NCBI GenBank assembly: GCA_030272585.1
Contig: BSYQ01000004.1
Coordinates: 3,224,001-3,288,000 of the forward strand
DNA: 64,000 nucleotides
Direction of reading: 5' to 3'
Source of the DNA: Bryopsis sp. KO-2023
Lineage: Eukaryota > Chlorophyta > Ulvophyceae > Bryopsidales > Bryopsidaceae
Both the position numbers and the translations under genes were made by a program. Shown piece by piece: positions 32,273-42,800 of this stretch. The notes beneath the pieces were generated by a model, which did not search any database, was not told the DNA's origin, and worked only from the letters and a program-made list of their open reading frames with translations. How positions within the stretch are numbered: the stretch's first letter is position 1; the number at the start of each line of letters is the position of its first letter.

Positions 32273-34732
32273 CTACTGAACATCGATTCCGGGACGATGT
32301 GGGGTGGGCGGCAACTTGATCTGATGAACTTTCACTGATGCATCCCAAGGCTGTGGTCCCCATGGAGGGCCGCTCTGTACATTCATGCCTTTTCTTAGGA
32401 AATCTATCCTGACCGAGTCTCTCAGCCGATCACAAACAAATGCCAGCTTCCCATTCCTGCCCCCCTTCCCCAAACCTCTGAACCCAACACCCTCGGGGCC
32501 ATTAACATCCCAGCAGCTCTTTCTTAGCACCTGGGACCAAGAACGATCGACCTCCTCGCTCACCCCTATCGTCACATCAGTGTTGGGTATGGCCCACGAA
32601 GTCAACCATCGATACCACAGCGGCAGCTCCACCAAATAGACCCCTCCACATCTCAACGGTTTCCTCAATTCATCCTGGTCGGCATCATCCAGCCCATGTT
32701 CCATCAAATGCTGAAATTCTTCTCCACTCGCTCGCCCCAGTTCGCTGATCAGCAGCGGCCTCAAATCAACCATGCTTGAGTTCCCATGTGCACCGACTGC
32801 CCAGGCCTGAATGATGGAATACGCTATGAAAGAGTGTTCGGCCGTGGAGACCTGCTGACTGGGGAGGGAGGGGGGTACGAACCGAGGGAGTGCAGGAAAT
32901 GGCCAACACTTCGTTCTCCCAGTCAGACCCGTCCACAACAAACCCACAGAGCAAACCACCCCCACGAAACTTCTCATTCTCACTGATTCTAGGCAGCCCA
33001 TGGGTCCTCGACAACTCCGACAAGCCCCCAACACATTGACGTGCAAGGTTTCCTTGCTGCATTTTTGCACCCTCGACAAGAAATTGGCACCGACCCCAGC
33101 CACCCTAAGAATGGGATATAGATGTGGCGAATGCTTTCTCACAATCCGATCGCTCTTTACCCAATGTATCATCAATCTCAGAATTCTCCCCTCCGAGGCC
33201 GAAATCGGTGCTTCTGGCAAGTGAACTTGACGGAGCCAATTTCCATCGCTCACCAAATCGTATTTTTGATCGGATCGATCCCCAACGAATGTCAGACTGG
33301 CACCGACATCCAAGGATTGCAACACCCGGATCATTTTCTGATGGGCTCTAGACCCCTCGTTGAAACCGATCGCCAGCTTGTGCTTGTTGATCAAGATCCG
33401 GAAAACCCTGCTCCACGGAACGAAAACTAGATAATTGATAGCTACCATCCCGAAGCTTATTTTCGTCAGCATGTACACCATCGCATGGAATCCCAAGCCC
33501 AATATCATCCCAATTGTTCTGGGGATGCCCCTATGACTGACCAGAGCCAGGTACGAGATTTCCCAAACCATCGCAAGCAATGATCCCAATCCATTGATAA
33601 CCGGCCAAGCAACTATTTTCTCTCGGAGGGCCCTGCTTTCACCGTAAGCGTATAGCCAGTTTCTATTAATGACTCCTCTTGCAACGAGTTCTGAGTAGCC
33701 CCTGAAATGCCTATCAATCACTGCATCAAAAACATAGCTTTTTGGCCAGCTCAATCCGAAAACTGGGCCTGCTCCAGCTTTTGCCAAACCAGAGCACATG
33801 TACCCAATCCCCAGCAATAATAATGTGAAGTTTATGGAGAGTCCATGAGCAACAGTTGGCTTGATCGGCCGAACAGAGTTCAGTTTTCTTCTCGAGAAAA
33901 GCCCAGAGAACAATGAGTCGATGGACAATACATCTGAACAGGGGGAGAGTGCCAGCATGAGCGAACTCCACACCAAAAGGGTTTCCCGATGATGGTGGTG
34001 CAATCCTGAGGCCATGACTTCCACCCCTCCCCCCTTTTCGAAGTCCACGAGCTGCCTGGAGAAAAAGAACTGCTGCCCAAACACCCTCAGCTCCAAAATG
34101 GACATTCCTATCAAGCTAGCCCTGGAGCAGAAACCCAGCATTGCACAAATCGCCACCAGCACCAGCAATTTCTCCTCCATGTGAATGGTTTTGAATTGAA
34201 ATTTTGGCCAGAACGCTAACCCAGGTATGGGTAGCCCAGTGGGCAAGTCCGTTTGCTCCGAGGGATCGCAGCGGGCGACATCCCTGGGTATGTAAAGATC
34301 TGCCCCATTGTGGAGCATCATAGCATCCGTCGATTCTTTGCTGGAGCACGTGATGACCAACAGCGCCGAAATCACGATCCTGGCCATTGCAAGGTCAATG
34401 GGGTGTCGCCGTTCGCACAGCAACCCCCGAACATCGACCAATCCCCATCTTTCACTGACCATCGACAACCCCAGGGTGCTGGCCCAGAGGACGAGAAATC
34501 GATGGACCGATCTGGCATCGATCCATAGCATGGTCGCCACCGAAAACGCTGTGGACAGTGCGTAGGCGAATGCAGGTCGTCTTTTTTGCCCCAGAGAGAC
34601 ATTCGCGGCGGCCGTGAGGAAAGTGAGCGCGGGACAGAGTGTTGCCAGGGGCTGTGGAATTTCGAAATCCATTCTCTTCACGAACAACCACAACAGCATG
34701 TGATCGACGGCTATGTCCACCAGATTCCGCAT
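32273..34732 (-). CDS. Large polytopic membrane protein, HTTM / vitamin-K-carboxylase-like
   Basis: 819 aa in one uninterrupted exon, ATG at 34732, unlike its intron-rich neighbours. The first 480 residues hold about ten hydrophobic segments. ARIVISALLVITC, LLVWSSLMLALSP, INFTLLLLGIGYMCSGLAK, VWEISYLALVSHRGI and FGMVAINYLVFVPW recall the HTTM (horizontally transferred transmembrane) superfamily, which includes gamma-glutamyl carboxylase. A His cluster (HHHHRE) precedes one segment. The soluble middle (about 490-590) carries CRSCRGPMGC. One more hydrophobic stretch near 610 is followed by a Trp-rich C-terminal domain. HTTM proteins are integral membrane enzymes or transporters of mostly unknown function. 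The assignment rests on pattern, not on a full motif match. Confidence 0.6.
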   Translation of the reverse strand: MRNLVDIAVDHMLLWLFVKRMDFEIPQPLATLCPALTFLTAAANVSLGQKRRPAFAYALSTAFSVATMLWIDARSVHRFLVLWASTLGLSMVSERWGLVDVRGLLCERRHPIDLAMARIVISALLVITCSSKESTDAMMLHNGADLYIPRDVARCDPSEQTDLPTGLPIPGLAFWPKFQFKTIHMEEKLLVLVAICAMLGFCSRASLIGMSILELRVFGQQFFFSRQLVDFEKGGGVEVMASGLHHHHRETLLVWSSLMLALSPCSDVLSIDSLFSGLFSRRKLNSVRPIKPTVAHGLSINFTLLLLGIGYMCSGLAKAGAGPVFGLSWPKSYVFDAVIDRHFRGYSELVARGVINRNWLYAYGESRALREKIVAWPVINGLGSLLAMVWEISYLALVSHRGIPRTIGMILGLGFHAMVYMLTKISFGMVAINYLVFVPWSRVFRILINKHKLAIGFNEGSRAHQKMIRVLQSLDVGASLTFVGDRSDQKYDLVSDGNWLRQVHLPEAPISASEGRILRLMIHWVKSDRIVRKHSPHLYPILRVAGVGANFLSRVQKCSKETLHVNVLGACRSCRGPMGCLESVRMRSFVGVVCSVGLLWTGLTGRTKCWPFPALPRFVPPSLPSQQVSTAEHSFIAYSIIQAWAVGAHGNSSMVDLRPLLISELGRASGEEFQHLMEHGLDDADQDELRKPLRCGGVYLVELPLWYRWLTSWAIPNTDVTIGVSEEVDRSWSQVLRKSCWDVNGPEGVGFRGLGKGGRNGKLAFVCDRLRDSVRIDFLRKGMNVQSGPPWGPQPWDASVKVHQIKLPPTPHRPGIDVQ

Positions 34733-36290
34733 CGTTTCCCCCCAGGCTCGCGGAGCAGTCGCCGGAAGCTTTGTGTGCCCTAATAGGAATTAGGTCTGCA
34801 ACGAAAAAAAAAACGAAGAGAAAGGAGCGTAAAAAATGCTGGGAATGGAATGTCATTTCCTTGTTCCATCAAGGCGATGAACGACTGGGCCTTGTGGAGG
34901 CGGTTTTTTGTGAGTGCTTTGGTACGAATGTAATTCGAGATTGGTTGGTTGGTTGGTTGGTTGGTTTGGTTGCTTGTTTGCTTTGGTACGCATGCACTCA
35001 GCAATGTTTAGCTCTCTGGAGATTTGTCCTGTAATCCGTGGAGACACGAACACACGAACTCATTCAAACTGCCTGGCTTGGCCTTTACACGTTCAACGGT
35101 ACAACAACGAACGGGAAAATGGAAATGACAAGCGGTTGCTAACCCTCCAGAACTTGAACTTATAAGCCCCCCCCCTAGACCTCCAAGGAGTCCTCACGAT
35201 TCCTGTGCCTTTTCCCTGGAAAACCTTAGAAAAATTACGCTTTTGGAGGCTTGGGATAACGATGGTCTTCAAAACCAATGATTTTCCTAGAAATTTATTG
35301 GTAAATTGGGCCAATTGTGTGCCAACAAATCAACAAAAATAAAATAGAAATAAACGTTTTATGCAGAGAGAAGCTAGATTGCTGCTAAGATTTCCAAAAC
35401 TTTTGCCATAACAGAAGTAAAAGGATAATGGGCCAGAATGAATTTGCTGGTTTGAATTCAACCTTCCTACTGGAAAAGCGTTTCCACTTTCGATCGCTTC
35501 ATGGAGTGGCCATTCCACAACTTTTTTTCTGAAACACTTTTCTCCGCTTGGGTATTGGCAGTGTTTCTTGGGAGTTTGAAGAAAAAAGAGCTAAAACAAA
35601 TAAGCTTAAAACCAAAATTGTCTTTTACGTTTCAAAGTTATAAGAACGTTAAGAAAACCCCACTGGCTGGCATGCTCCTATTTTTTTGGCCGCACGCGCC
35701 AGCACATTTTCTTGTTCCGAGCCTTTTGTGACGCATCATCTCCATCATTGTGGTAGTGCTCGTTGCAACTGCCAGATCGCCAGATTGTTAGTTATATGGT
35801 TGTGTGGGTTTCTGGGTAAACGGATGGTTAGACTTTGAAGTGGGTCGTGAGAACAAAAGGGCTTGCTGCTGACTGTAACAATTCATTATCCCATATGCCT
35901 CGAAAACCAGAATCGATTTTTCCCATCTTGCATTTTCTTCTGGGTCAATGGACATATCAGAGCTGTATCGGACCCATTTTCAGCTACATCTCCTACAAGG
36001 TTGGCAGGAGGAGGAGGGGGCCTAAACCACTTTTATTTTTCAGAAATAAGCCCAGGCACATTCCTTGGTTCCATATCTAGTTACTATGTACAACGCTGTG
36101 CACGGTTTCGTTTGGGTGGATGGATTCTGATCGAGTTTCTGGAAGTCAGAGAAATGATTGGGAACTGTGTGGGACAAACGAATTGTAACGATCTAATCTG
36201 GACCCACCAGAACGCGTGCTAACCAGTACTAAATAGTTGCAAGCTATTGTGCGATCGAGAGCAGCACCCACAACATGAGCCAAACTTTCA
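34733..36290. other. Intergenic, 1.5 kb, no gene seen
   Basis: AT-rich sequence upstream of the HTTM-like gene. It holds a (TTGG)n run at about 34945-34966 and a direct repeat of TTTGGTACG...ATG near 34919 and 34982. The short open frames lack start context, splice signals and recognisable products. Confidence 0.6.
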
Positions 36291-36535
36291 AAGTTTCACT
36301 CCACTGTGGAAAGTCAAGCTGACTTTTCTCTCCACTATGGAAAGTCAAGTTGACTTTTTACAGTTTGAAGTTTCATTAATATATGACAGCCAGGAACTGT
36401 GAAAGTCGTCGATGGCTTTTGACGACTTTTTGAGAAAATAGCATCATAATCGTCAAATTTGACTTTTGACGACCATGACGACTTTTCGACGACTAAGACG
36501 ACTTTTTGACGACTTTTTCCCTTTGAGCTTGGGTT
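36291..36535. repeat. Short palindromic and GACGACTTTT repeats downstream of U6
   Basis: CCACTGTGGAAAGTCAAGCT / CCACTATGGAAAGTCAAGTT is a tandem pair near 36302-36360. It contains the near-palindrome AAAGTCAAGTTGACTTT. From 36404 to 36525 the string GACGACTTTT occurs about five times. The role is unknown. Confidence 0.6.
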
Positions 36536-36591
36536 AGGCTAAGTCCCAGGTGCCCAATGCAAGGATTCGAAGGAGGAGCAACAAATTCATA

Positions 36592-36698
36592 AAAAACTAT
36601 GGACCTTTTCTCGAACCGAGCGTGTCATCCTTGCGCAGGGGCCATGCTAATCTTCTCTGTATCGTTCCATATTTAACAGATGTTCACGAATGAACGAC
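36592..36698 (-). ncRNA. U6 spliceosomal snRNA
   Basis: The 107-nt minus-strand segment matches U6 structure. A 5' stem-loop (GTTCA, TTCG loop, TGAAC) is followed by the conserved core with ACAGAGAAGATTAGCATGG, then CCCCTGCGCAAGGATGACAC, the intramolecular stem-loop region. The ACAGAGA box pairs with the 5' splice site and AGC is the catalytic triad. It ends in a run of six T (36596-36591), a pol III terminator. Length equals the usual 107 nt. It catalyses splicing together with U2, in keeping with the many introns in the window. Confidence 0.97.
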
Positions 36699-36717
36699 TC
36701 CTATAGGCCTTGTAACA

Positions 36718-36727
36718 TTATATACCG
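36718..36727 (-). promoter_or_regulatory. U6 TATA box
   Basis: On the minus strand GGTATATAAT lies 20-29 bp upstream of the U6 5' end, the usual place for the TATA of a type 3 RNA polymerase III promoter. No proximal sequence element could be identified. Confidence 0.7.
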
Positions 36728-37329
36728 AATATCCTTAAAAGTATAAGGCTTCAAAAAAAATTTCAAGGTCAAATGTTAGGCCCCTCTAGGCTTTGGCACA
36801 CACACACGCACTCGAACACAAGGTGAAACAAAGACACGAATGCCAGAGAATTAATTTTACAAAGTTCTTCAATTAATCAAACTTTCTTTTTATTGATGGG
36901 ACCCTTAATGATCACAAACAAAGACACCTTCCAAGAAAGGCCTTGGTTTGTCTAAAAAACACCAAAAAACGGTTCAAAAACTGGCAGAAACAAGAAAATC
37001 GACCGGATCGGCACGCCAGCTTTAGACATATGTTGAATCTACAAAGTTGTTAGTTGCAATCGGATTTAGTTGTTCTGTGCATCGGGTTTGTAGTGAGGTA
37101 CAATGTCGGAGCATGATAAAAAGGAAGGAGGCCAAGTTGATTTTGTCCCTTATGATTGTAAATTCTTCTTTTGACTGAGTTCGAACAAGCCATATACAAC
37201 ACATATCTTCCATGAAATTATGTTTGTTTGTTTGTTTTAAACAGATCGGATCGGATTTTAGCCGGTCAGCGCCTTGGGTTGCCTTGGGTTGATAGCCTAA
37301 TATTGATGAGTGATTATGTCATCTTGGAC

Positions 37330-38050
37330 ATTACTTAAAGGACCCTTAAGTTAAGGGTCCTTTGAGATTTTGTAATAGGACTGATGAGGTGGATGTAGTG
37401 AGGGTTGTAGGTCCGACTATCCCAAGTATTTAGGCGATCCTCTAGGGGGTAGAGGGAGACTTGTTAGATTCGACTTGTAACATATTGACTGATTCTCGAC
37501 CGAACTTGACCGAACGAACGTGACCACCACTGAAAAGAGCCTAAGAACAAGGAGTAACCCAAGACGCAGGTCCTCTCAGCTAGAGGCTGTGTGCGTCCCG
37601 TTACAGATTTTTAAGATTTTTAGCGGTAAGGCCCTTAACTCAAGGGCCTTAACCACTAAATTTTTTTGTCTCAAACTAAAATCATGTGAAAGTCGTTAAA
37701 TATAATGGTTTTTCAATCCTTGTAACAAGCAAGCAAACGAACAAACATAACTATTGTAGCAATACTTGTGCTTTGACACAACGATACCATTTTTGCTAAG
37801 AATTTCTTGGCCGTGGGCGCCAACTCGGCGCCGCCTAAGGAAATTTGTTGTCGTCAAAAGTCATTGTATTCTTGTGCCATTGCGTCCGCCTTTGGAGCTG
37901 CAGGGAAAGACATGATCATTGTATTGTGTGAAGAGCGCCATTTCTGTTGATCCGTGGAGTTCAAGGACGGATCAGGTTGTAGACTTGAAACGTTGAACTA
38001 CAGAGCAAAGCTCTGTAGTTTAAGCAGTAGTTAACACTTCTTGTTCTTAC
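37330..38050. other. Hairpin-rich stretch without ORFs; possible structured RNA
   Basis: Several strong inverted repeats sit in 0.7 kb: AAAGGACCCTTAA and its complement at 37337-37363; GACGCA...CCTCT with AGAGG...TGCGTC at 37563-37597; AAGGCCCTT with AAGGGCCTT at 37628-37650; GATCCGT with ACGGATC at 37949-37973; and an 11-bp stem AACTACAGAGC, loop AAA, at 37996-38020. No long ORF crosses it. The 37563-37610 hairpin is followed by ACAGATTTTT, which would fit an H/ACA-type 3' end, but the assignment is weak. Confidence 0.4.
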
Positions 38051-38968
38051 ACAGATTGTGATCCGTCGAAACGTGTAGTGTTCATGATACAAACCCCCTT
38101 AACTCCTATTCCAGTTTCTGTCAAAGACGTCGGTTCACATGCCGATCGAATCCCGTAATCGAATCGAACGTCGATCTGACCCACCTTACAGAACAATTGA
38201 TCAATAATTAAACCCTTGAGAAGGCTCCTGTGGTGTTGGTCTGTAATAATTCTGTAGGAGTTGCTGCCGAAGCACTCAGAGTTCCACAGAAGCTGACCCT
38301 GTTGAAGCACAGGATCTTCAGGGTGAAATTTTGACACATCAAATTATCACGAATGAGACCAGAGTTGGCCTGTTCTGAAAGGGGCCCCCTCCCTCCCTGA
38401 AACCAAAAACAAACGTTTGTATTTCTCGCGATTCTTTCACCCTCGCATCGCACATGTTGGGCACAATTTCTTTTTTGTCTTTTTAACAATGACTATTGAT
38501 AAGTTCTGACCTATCCCGAGAAAGTCGATCCAACGATTGTAACCACCACCATAGCAATCCTTGCAAGGGGGGGGGAGAAAAGATTGGAAGGGGAAAACCA
38601 CCTGCCGCCGACTGTCATATAAACCCTGATTTCTGGAATATGTTTTGGCAAGTCTAGAGAAGGAGATGCAAGGAAAAAAAAAAAAAAAAAAACACATATG
38701 TAAACATGTGACCACATACAGCAGAAAAAATCATACATACAGTACAGAAGGCCGATTTCGGTGATGTTGGTGTTTGAGTTGAAAGAAAGGAATAGAATAA
38801 GGAAAGCAAAAAAAGAATAAAGGAGGAAAGCAAACACTATTCTTTGTTCTCGCTGGTTTTCTTCTTTTCTATATTGGTGTGAACAAAAAAAAGAAGCCGG
38901 CCAACTTGGGGGATCTTTTGGTGAAGCTGTTTGGATGTTAATAGCAATAACTTATTACGAATATTTTA
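38051..38968. other. Intergenic, no supported gene
   Basis: AT-rich sequence with A- and T-runs. A minus-strand open frame at 38047-38337 reads plausibly (PEDPVLQQGQLLWNSECFGS) but lacks a start ATG and a family. I see no clear signal otherwise. Confidence 0.5.
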
Positions 38969-39018
38969 TGGCGACTAGGGGATTCGAACCCCTATTAACG
39001 TCCCGTCGACGAGTCGCC
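38969..39018 (-). ncRNA. 50-nt tRNA-like minihelix element, left copy
   Basis: On the minus strand GGCGACT pairs with AGTCGCC as a 7-bp acceptor-like stem. Between them are a 4-bp hairpin (CGTC, loop GACGG, GACG), a 5-nt linker, and a T-arm AGGGG-TTCGAAT-CCCCT carrying a perfect pol III B box (GGTTCGAATCC); a final A follows. D and anticodon arms are missing, so it cannot be a normal elongator tRNA. A related copy lies at 60371-60420. No T-run follows directly (next one near 38888). It could be a tRNA-derived tail of a retroposon or a mascRNA-like processing signal. Confidence 0.6.
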
Positions 39019-39059
39019 GTTTTTTTGAAGAGGAAACTCCCTATGAAAAACAGAAAACT

Positions 39060-39825
39060 TCAATTTTTTCCACTTTTTTTTTTTTTTCTTTTTTTTTTTC
39101 CTTTTTCACAGTTACAATCCCTTAAATTAAACCCTTCTCCTTTTTTTCTTTTTTTATAAATTTTCAAATCCACAGTTCAAAACCCTTAAATTAAAACCTT
39201 CTCTTTTTTTTTCTTTTTTTTTCTTAAATCAGAGTTAAAAGCCCTTAAATTAAAATCCTTTTTTTTTCTTTTTTTTAAATAAATCAGAGTTAAAAGCCCT
39301 CAAATTGAAATCCTTTTTTTTCTTAAATCAGAGTTAAAAGTCCCTTAAATGAAAATCCTTTTTTTTCTCCTTTTTTATTTAATTACTTTCCCAATTCACA
39401 GTTAGAAACCCTTAAATTAAAACCTTCTCTTTTTTTTTCTTTATTTTCTTAAATCAGAGTTAAAGTCCCTTAAATTAAAATCCTTTTTTTTCTTTTTTTT
39501 CTTATAAAATCAGAGTTAAAAGCCCTTAAATTAAAATCCTTTTTTTTCTTTTTTTTCTTATAAAATCAGAGTTAAAAGCCCTTAAATTAAAATCCTTTTT
39601 TTTCTTAAATCAGAGTTAAAAGTCCCTTAAATGAAAATCCTTTTTTTTCTCCTTTTTTATTTAATTAATTTCCCAATTCACAGTTAGAAACCCTTAAATT
39701 AAACCCTTCCCACTTTTTTCTTTTTTTTTTAGTTTCCCAATCCAGAGATAAAAGCCCTTGAATTGAACACTTCTCTTTTCTTTCCCTTCTTTCTTTGTCT
39801 GTTTTTTATGTCTTCATCAGCTGTA
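39060..39825. repeat. AT-rich short tandem repeat (CAGAGTTAAAAGCCCTTAAA type), left flank of satellite
   Basis: Units of about 45-65 bp consist of (AAT)CAGAGTTAAAAGCC, CTTAAATTAAAATCC and a T-run broken by C. The unit is repeated about 13 times with variable T-run length. The same unit flanks the other side of the satellite (47.04-48.23 kb) and, inverted, occurs at 59.99-60.30 kb. Confidence 0.9.
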
Positions 39826-42800
39826 AAAAACACAGAAAAAAAACCAAACAAAAGCAAAAGCAAACGATAAGTGAAAAAGAAAGCATTTTTGTTTTTTGAA
39901 AAAACAGGAGATCACTCACCTTAAGCTCCCAGCTCAGCCGCACTCGGAAAAAAACACAGAAAAAGAAAAACAAACAAAAGGAAAAGCAAATGATAAGTGA
40001 AAAAGAAAGCATTTTTATTTTTTGAAAAAACAGGAGATCACTCACCTTAATCTCCCAGCTCAGCCGCACCCGGAAAAAAACACAGAAAAAGAAAAACAAA
40101 CAAAAGCAAAAGCAAATGATAAGTGAAAAAGAAAGCATTTTTATTTTTTGAAAAAACAGGAGATCACTCACCTTAAGCTCCCAGCTCAGCCGCACCCGGA
40201 AAAAAAAACAGAAAAAAAAAACCAAACAAAAGCAAAAGCAAATGATAAGTGAAAAAGAAAGCATTTTTGTTTTTTGAAAAAACAGGAGATCACTCACCTT
40301 AATCTCCCAGCTCAGCCGCACCCGGAAAAAAACACAGAAAAAGAAAACCAAACAAAAGCAAAAGCAAATGACAAGTGAAAAAGAAAGCATTTTTATGTTT
40401 TGAAAAAACAGGAGATCACTCACCTTAAGCTCCCAGCTTAGCCGCACCCGGAAAAAAAAACAGAAAAAAAAAACCAAACAAAAGCAAAAGCAAATGATAA
40501 GTGAAAAAGAAAGCATTTTTGTTTTTTGAAAAAACAGGAGATCACTCACCTTAATCTCCCAGCTCAGCCGCACTCGGAAAAAAACACAGAAAAAAAACCA
40601 AACAAAAGCAAAAGCAAATGATAAGTGAAAAAGAAAGCATTTTTATTTTTTGAAAAAACAGGAGATCACTCACCTTAAGCTCCCAGCTCAGCCGCACTCG
40701 GAAAAAAACACAGAAAAAGAAAAACAAACAAAAGGAAAAGCAAATGATAAGTGAAAAAGAAAGCATTTTTATGTTTTGAAAAAACAGGAGATCACTCACC
40801 TTAAGCTCCCAGCTCAGCCGCACTCGGAAAAAAACACAGAAAAAGAAAAACAAACAAAAGCAAAAGCAAATGATAAGTGAAAAAGAAAGCATTTTTATGT
40901 TTTGAAAAAACAGGAGATCACTCACCTTAATCTCCCAGCTCAGCCGCACTCGGAAAAAAACACAGAAAAAAAAAAACAAACAAAAGCAAAAGCAAATGAT
41001 AAGTGAAAAAGAAAGCATTTTTGTTTTTTGAAAAAACAGGAGATCACTCACCTTAAGCTCCCAGCTCAGCCGCACCCGGAAAAAAAAACAGAAAAAAAAA
41101 ACCAAACAAAAGCAAAAGCAAATGATAAGTGAAAAAGAAAGCATTTTTATTTTTTGAAAAAACAGGAGATCACTCACCTTAAGCTCCCAGCTCAGCCGCA
41201 CTCGGAAAAAAACACAGAAAAAAAAAACAAACAAAAGCAAAAGCAAATGATAAGTGAAAAAGAAAGCATTTTTATTTTTTGAAAAAACAGGAGATCACTC
41301 ACCTTAATCTCCCAGCTCAGCCGCACCCGGAAAAAAACACAGAAAAAGAAAAACAAACAAAAGCAAAAGCAAATGATAAGTGAAAAAGAAAGCATTTTTA
41401 TTTTTTGAAAAAACAGGAGATCACTCACCTTAAGCTCCCAGCTCAGCCGCACCCGGAAAAAAAAACAGAAAAAAAAAACCAAACAAAAGCAAAAGCAAAT
41501 GATAAGTGAAAAAGAAAGCATTTTTGTTTTTTGAAAAAACAGGAGATCACTCACCTTAATCTCCCAGCTCAGCCGCACCCGGAAAAAAACACAGAAAAAA
41601 AAACCAAACAAAAGCAAAAGCAAATGATAAGTGAAAAAGAAAGCATTTTTGTTTTTTGAAAAAACAGGAGATCACTCACCTTAATCTCCCAGCTCAGCCG
41701 CACCCGGAAAAAAACACAGAAAAAAAAACCAAACAAAAGCAAAAGCAAATGATAAGTGAAAAAGAAAGCATTTTTGTTTTTTGAAAAAACAGGAGATCAC
41801 TCACCTTAAGCTCCCAGCTCAGCCGCACTCGGAAAAAAACACAGAAAAAAAACCAAACAAAAGCAAAAGCAAATGATAAGTGAAAAAGAAAGCATTTTTA
41901 TGTTTTGAAAAAACAGGAGATCACTCACCTTTATCTCCCAGCTCAGCCGCACCCGGAAAAAAACACAGAAAAAAAAAAACAAACAAAAGCAAAAGCAAAT
42001 GATAAGTGAAAAAGAAAGCATTTTTGTTTTTTGAAAAAACAGGAGATCACTCACCTTAATCTCCCAGCTCAGCCGCACTCGGAAAAAAACACAGAAAAAA
42101 AACCAAACAAAAGCAAAAGCAAATGATAAGTGAAAAAGAAAGCATTTTTGTTTTTTGAAAAAACAGGAGATCACTCACCTTAAGCTCCCAGCTCAGCCGC
42201 ACTCGGAAAAAAACACAGAAAAAAAACCAAACAAAAGCAAAAGCAAATGATAAGTGAAAAAGAAAGCATTTTTGTTTTTTGAAAAAACAGGAGATCACTC
42301 ACCTTAATCTCCCAGCTCAGCCGCACCCGGAAAAAAACACAGAAAAAGAAAACCAAACAAAAGCAAAAGCAAATGACAAGTGAAAAAGAAAGCATTTTTA
42401 TGTTTTGAAAAAACAGGAGATCACTCACCTTAAGCTCCCAGCTTAGCCGCACCCGGAAAAAAAAACAGAAAAAAAAAACCAAACAAAAGCAAAAGCAAAT
42501 GATAAGTGAAAAAGAAAGCATTTTTGTTTTTTGAAAAAACAGGAGATCACTCACCTTAATCTCCCAGCTCAGCCGCACTCGGAAAAAAACACAGAAAAAA
42601 AACCAAACAAAAGCAAAAGCAAATGATAAGTGAAAAAGAAAGCATTTTTATTTTTTGAAAAAACAGGAGATCACTCACCTTAAGCTCCCAGCTCAGCCGC
42701 ACTCGGAAAAAAACACAGAAAAAGAAAAACAAACAAAAGGAAAAGCAAATGATAAGTGAAAAAGAAAGCATTTTTATGTTTTGAAAAAACAGGAGATCAC

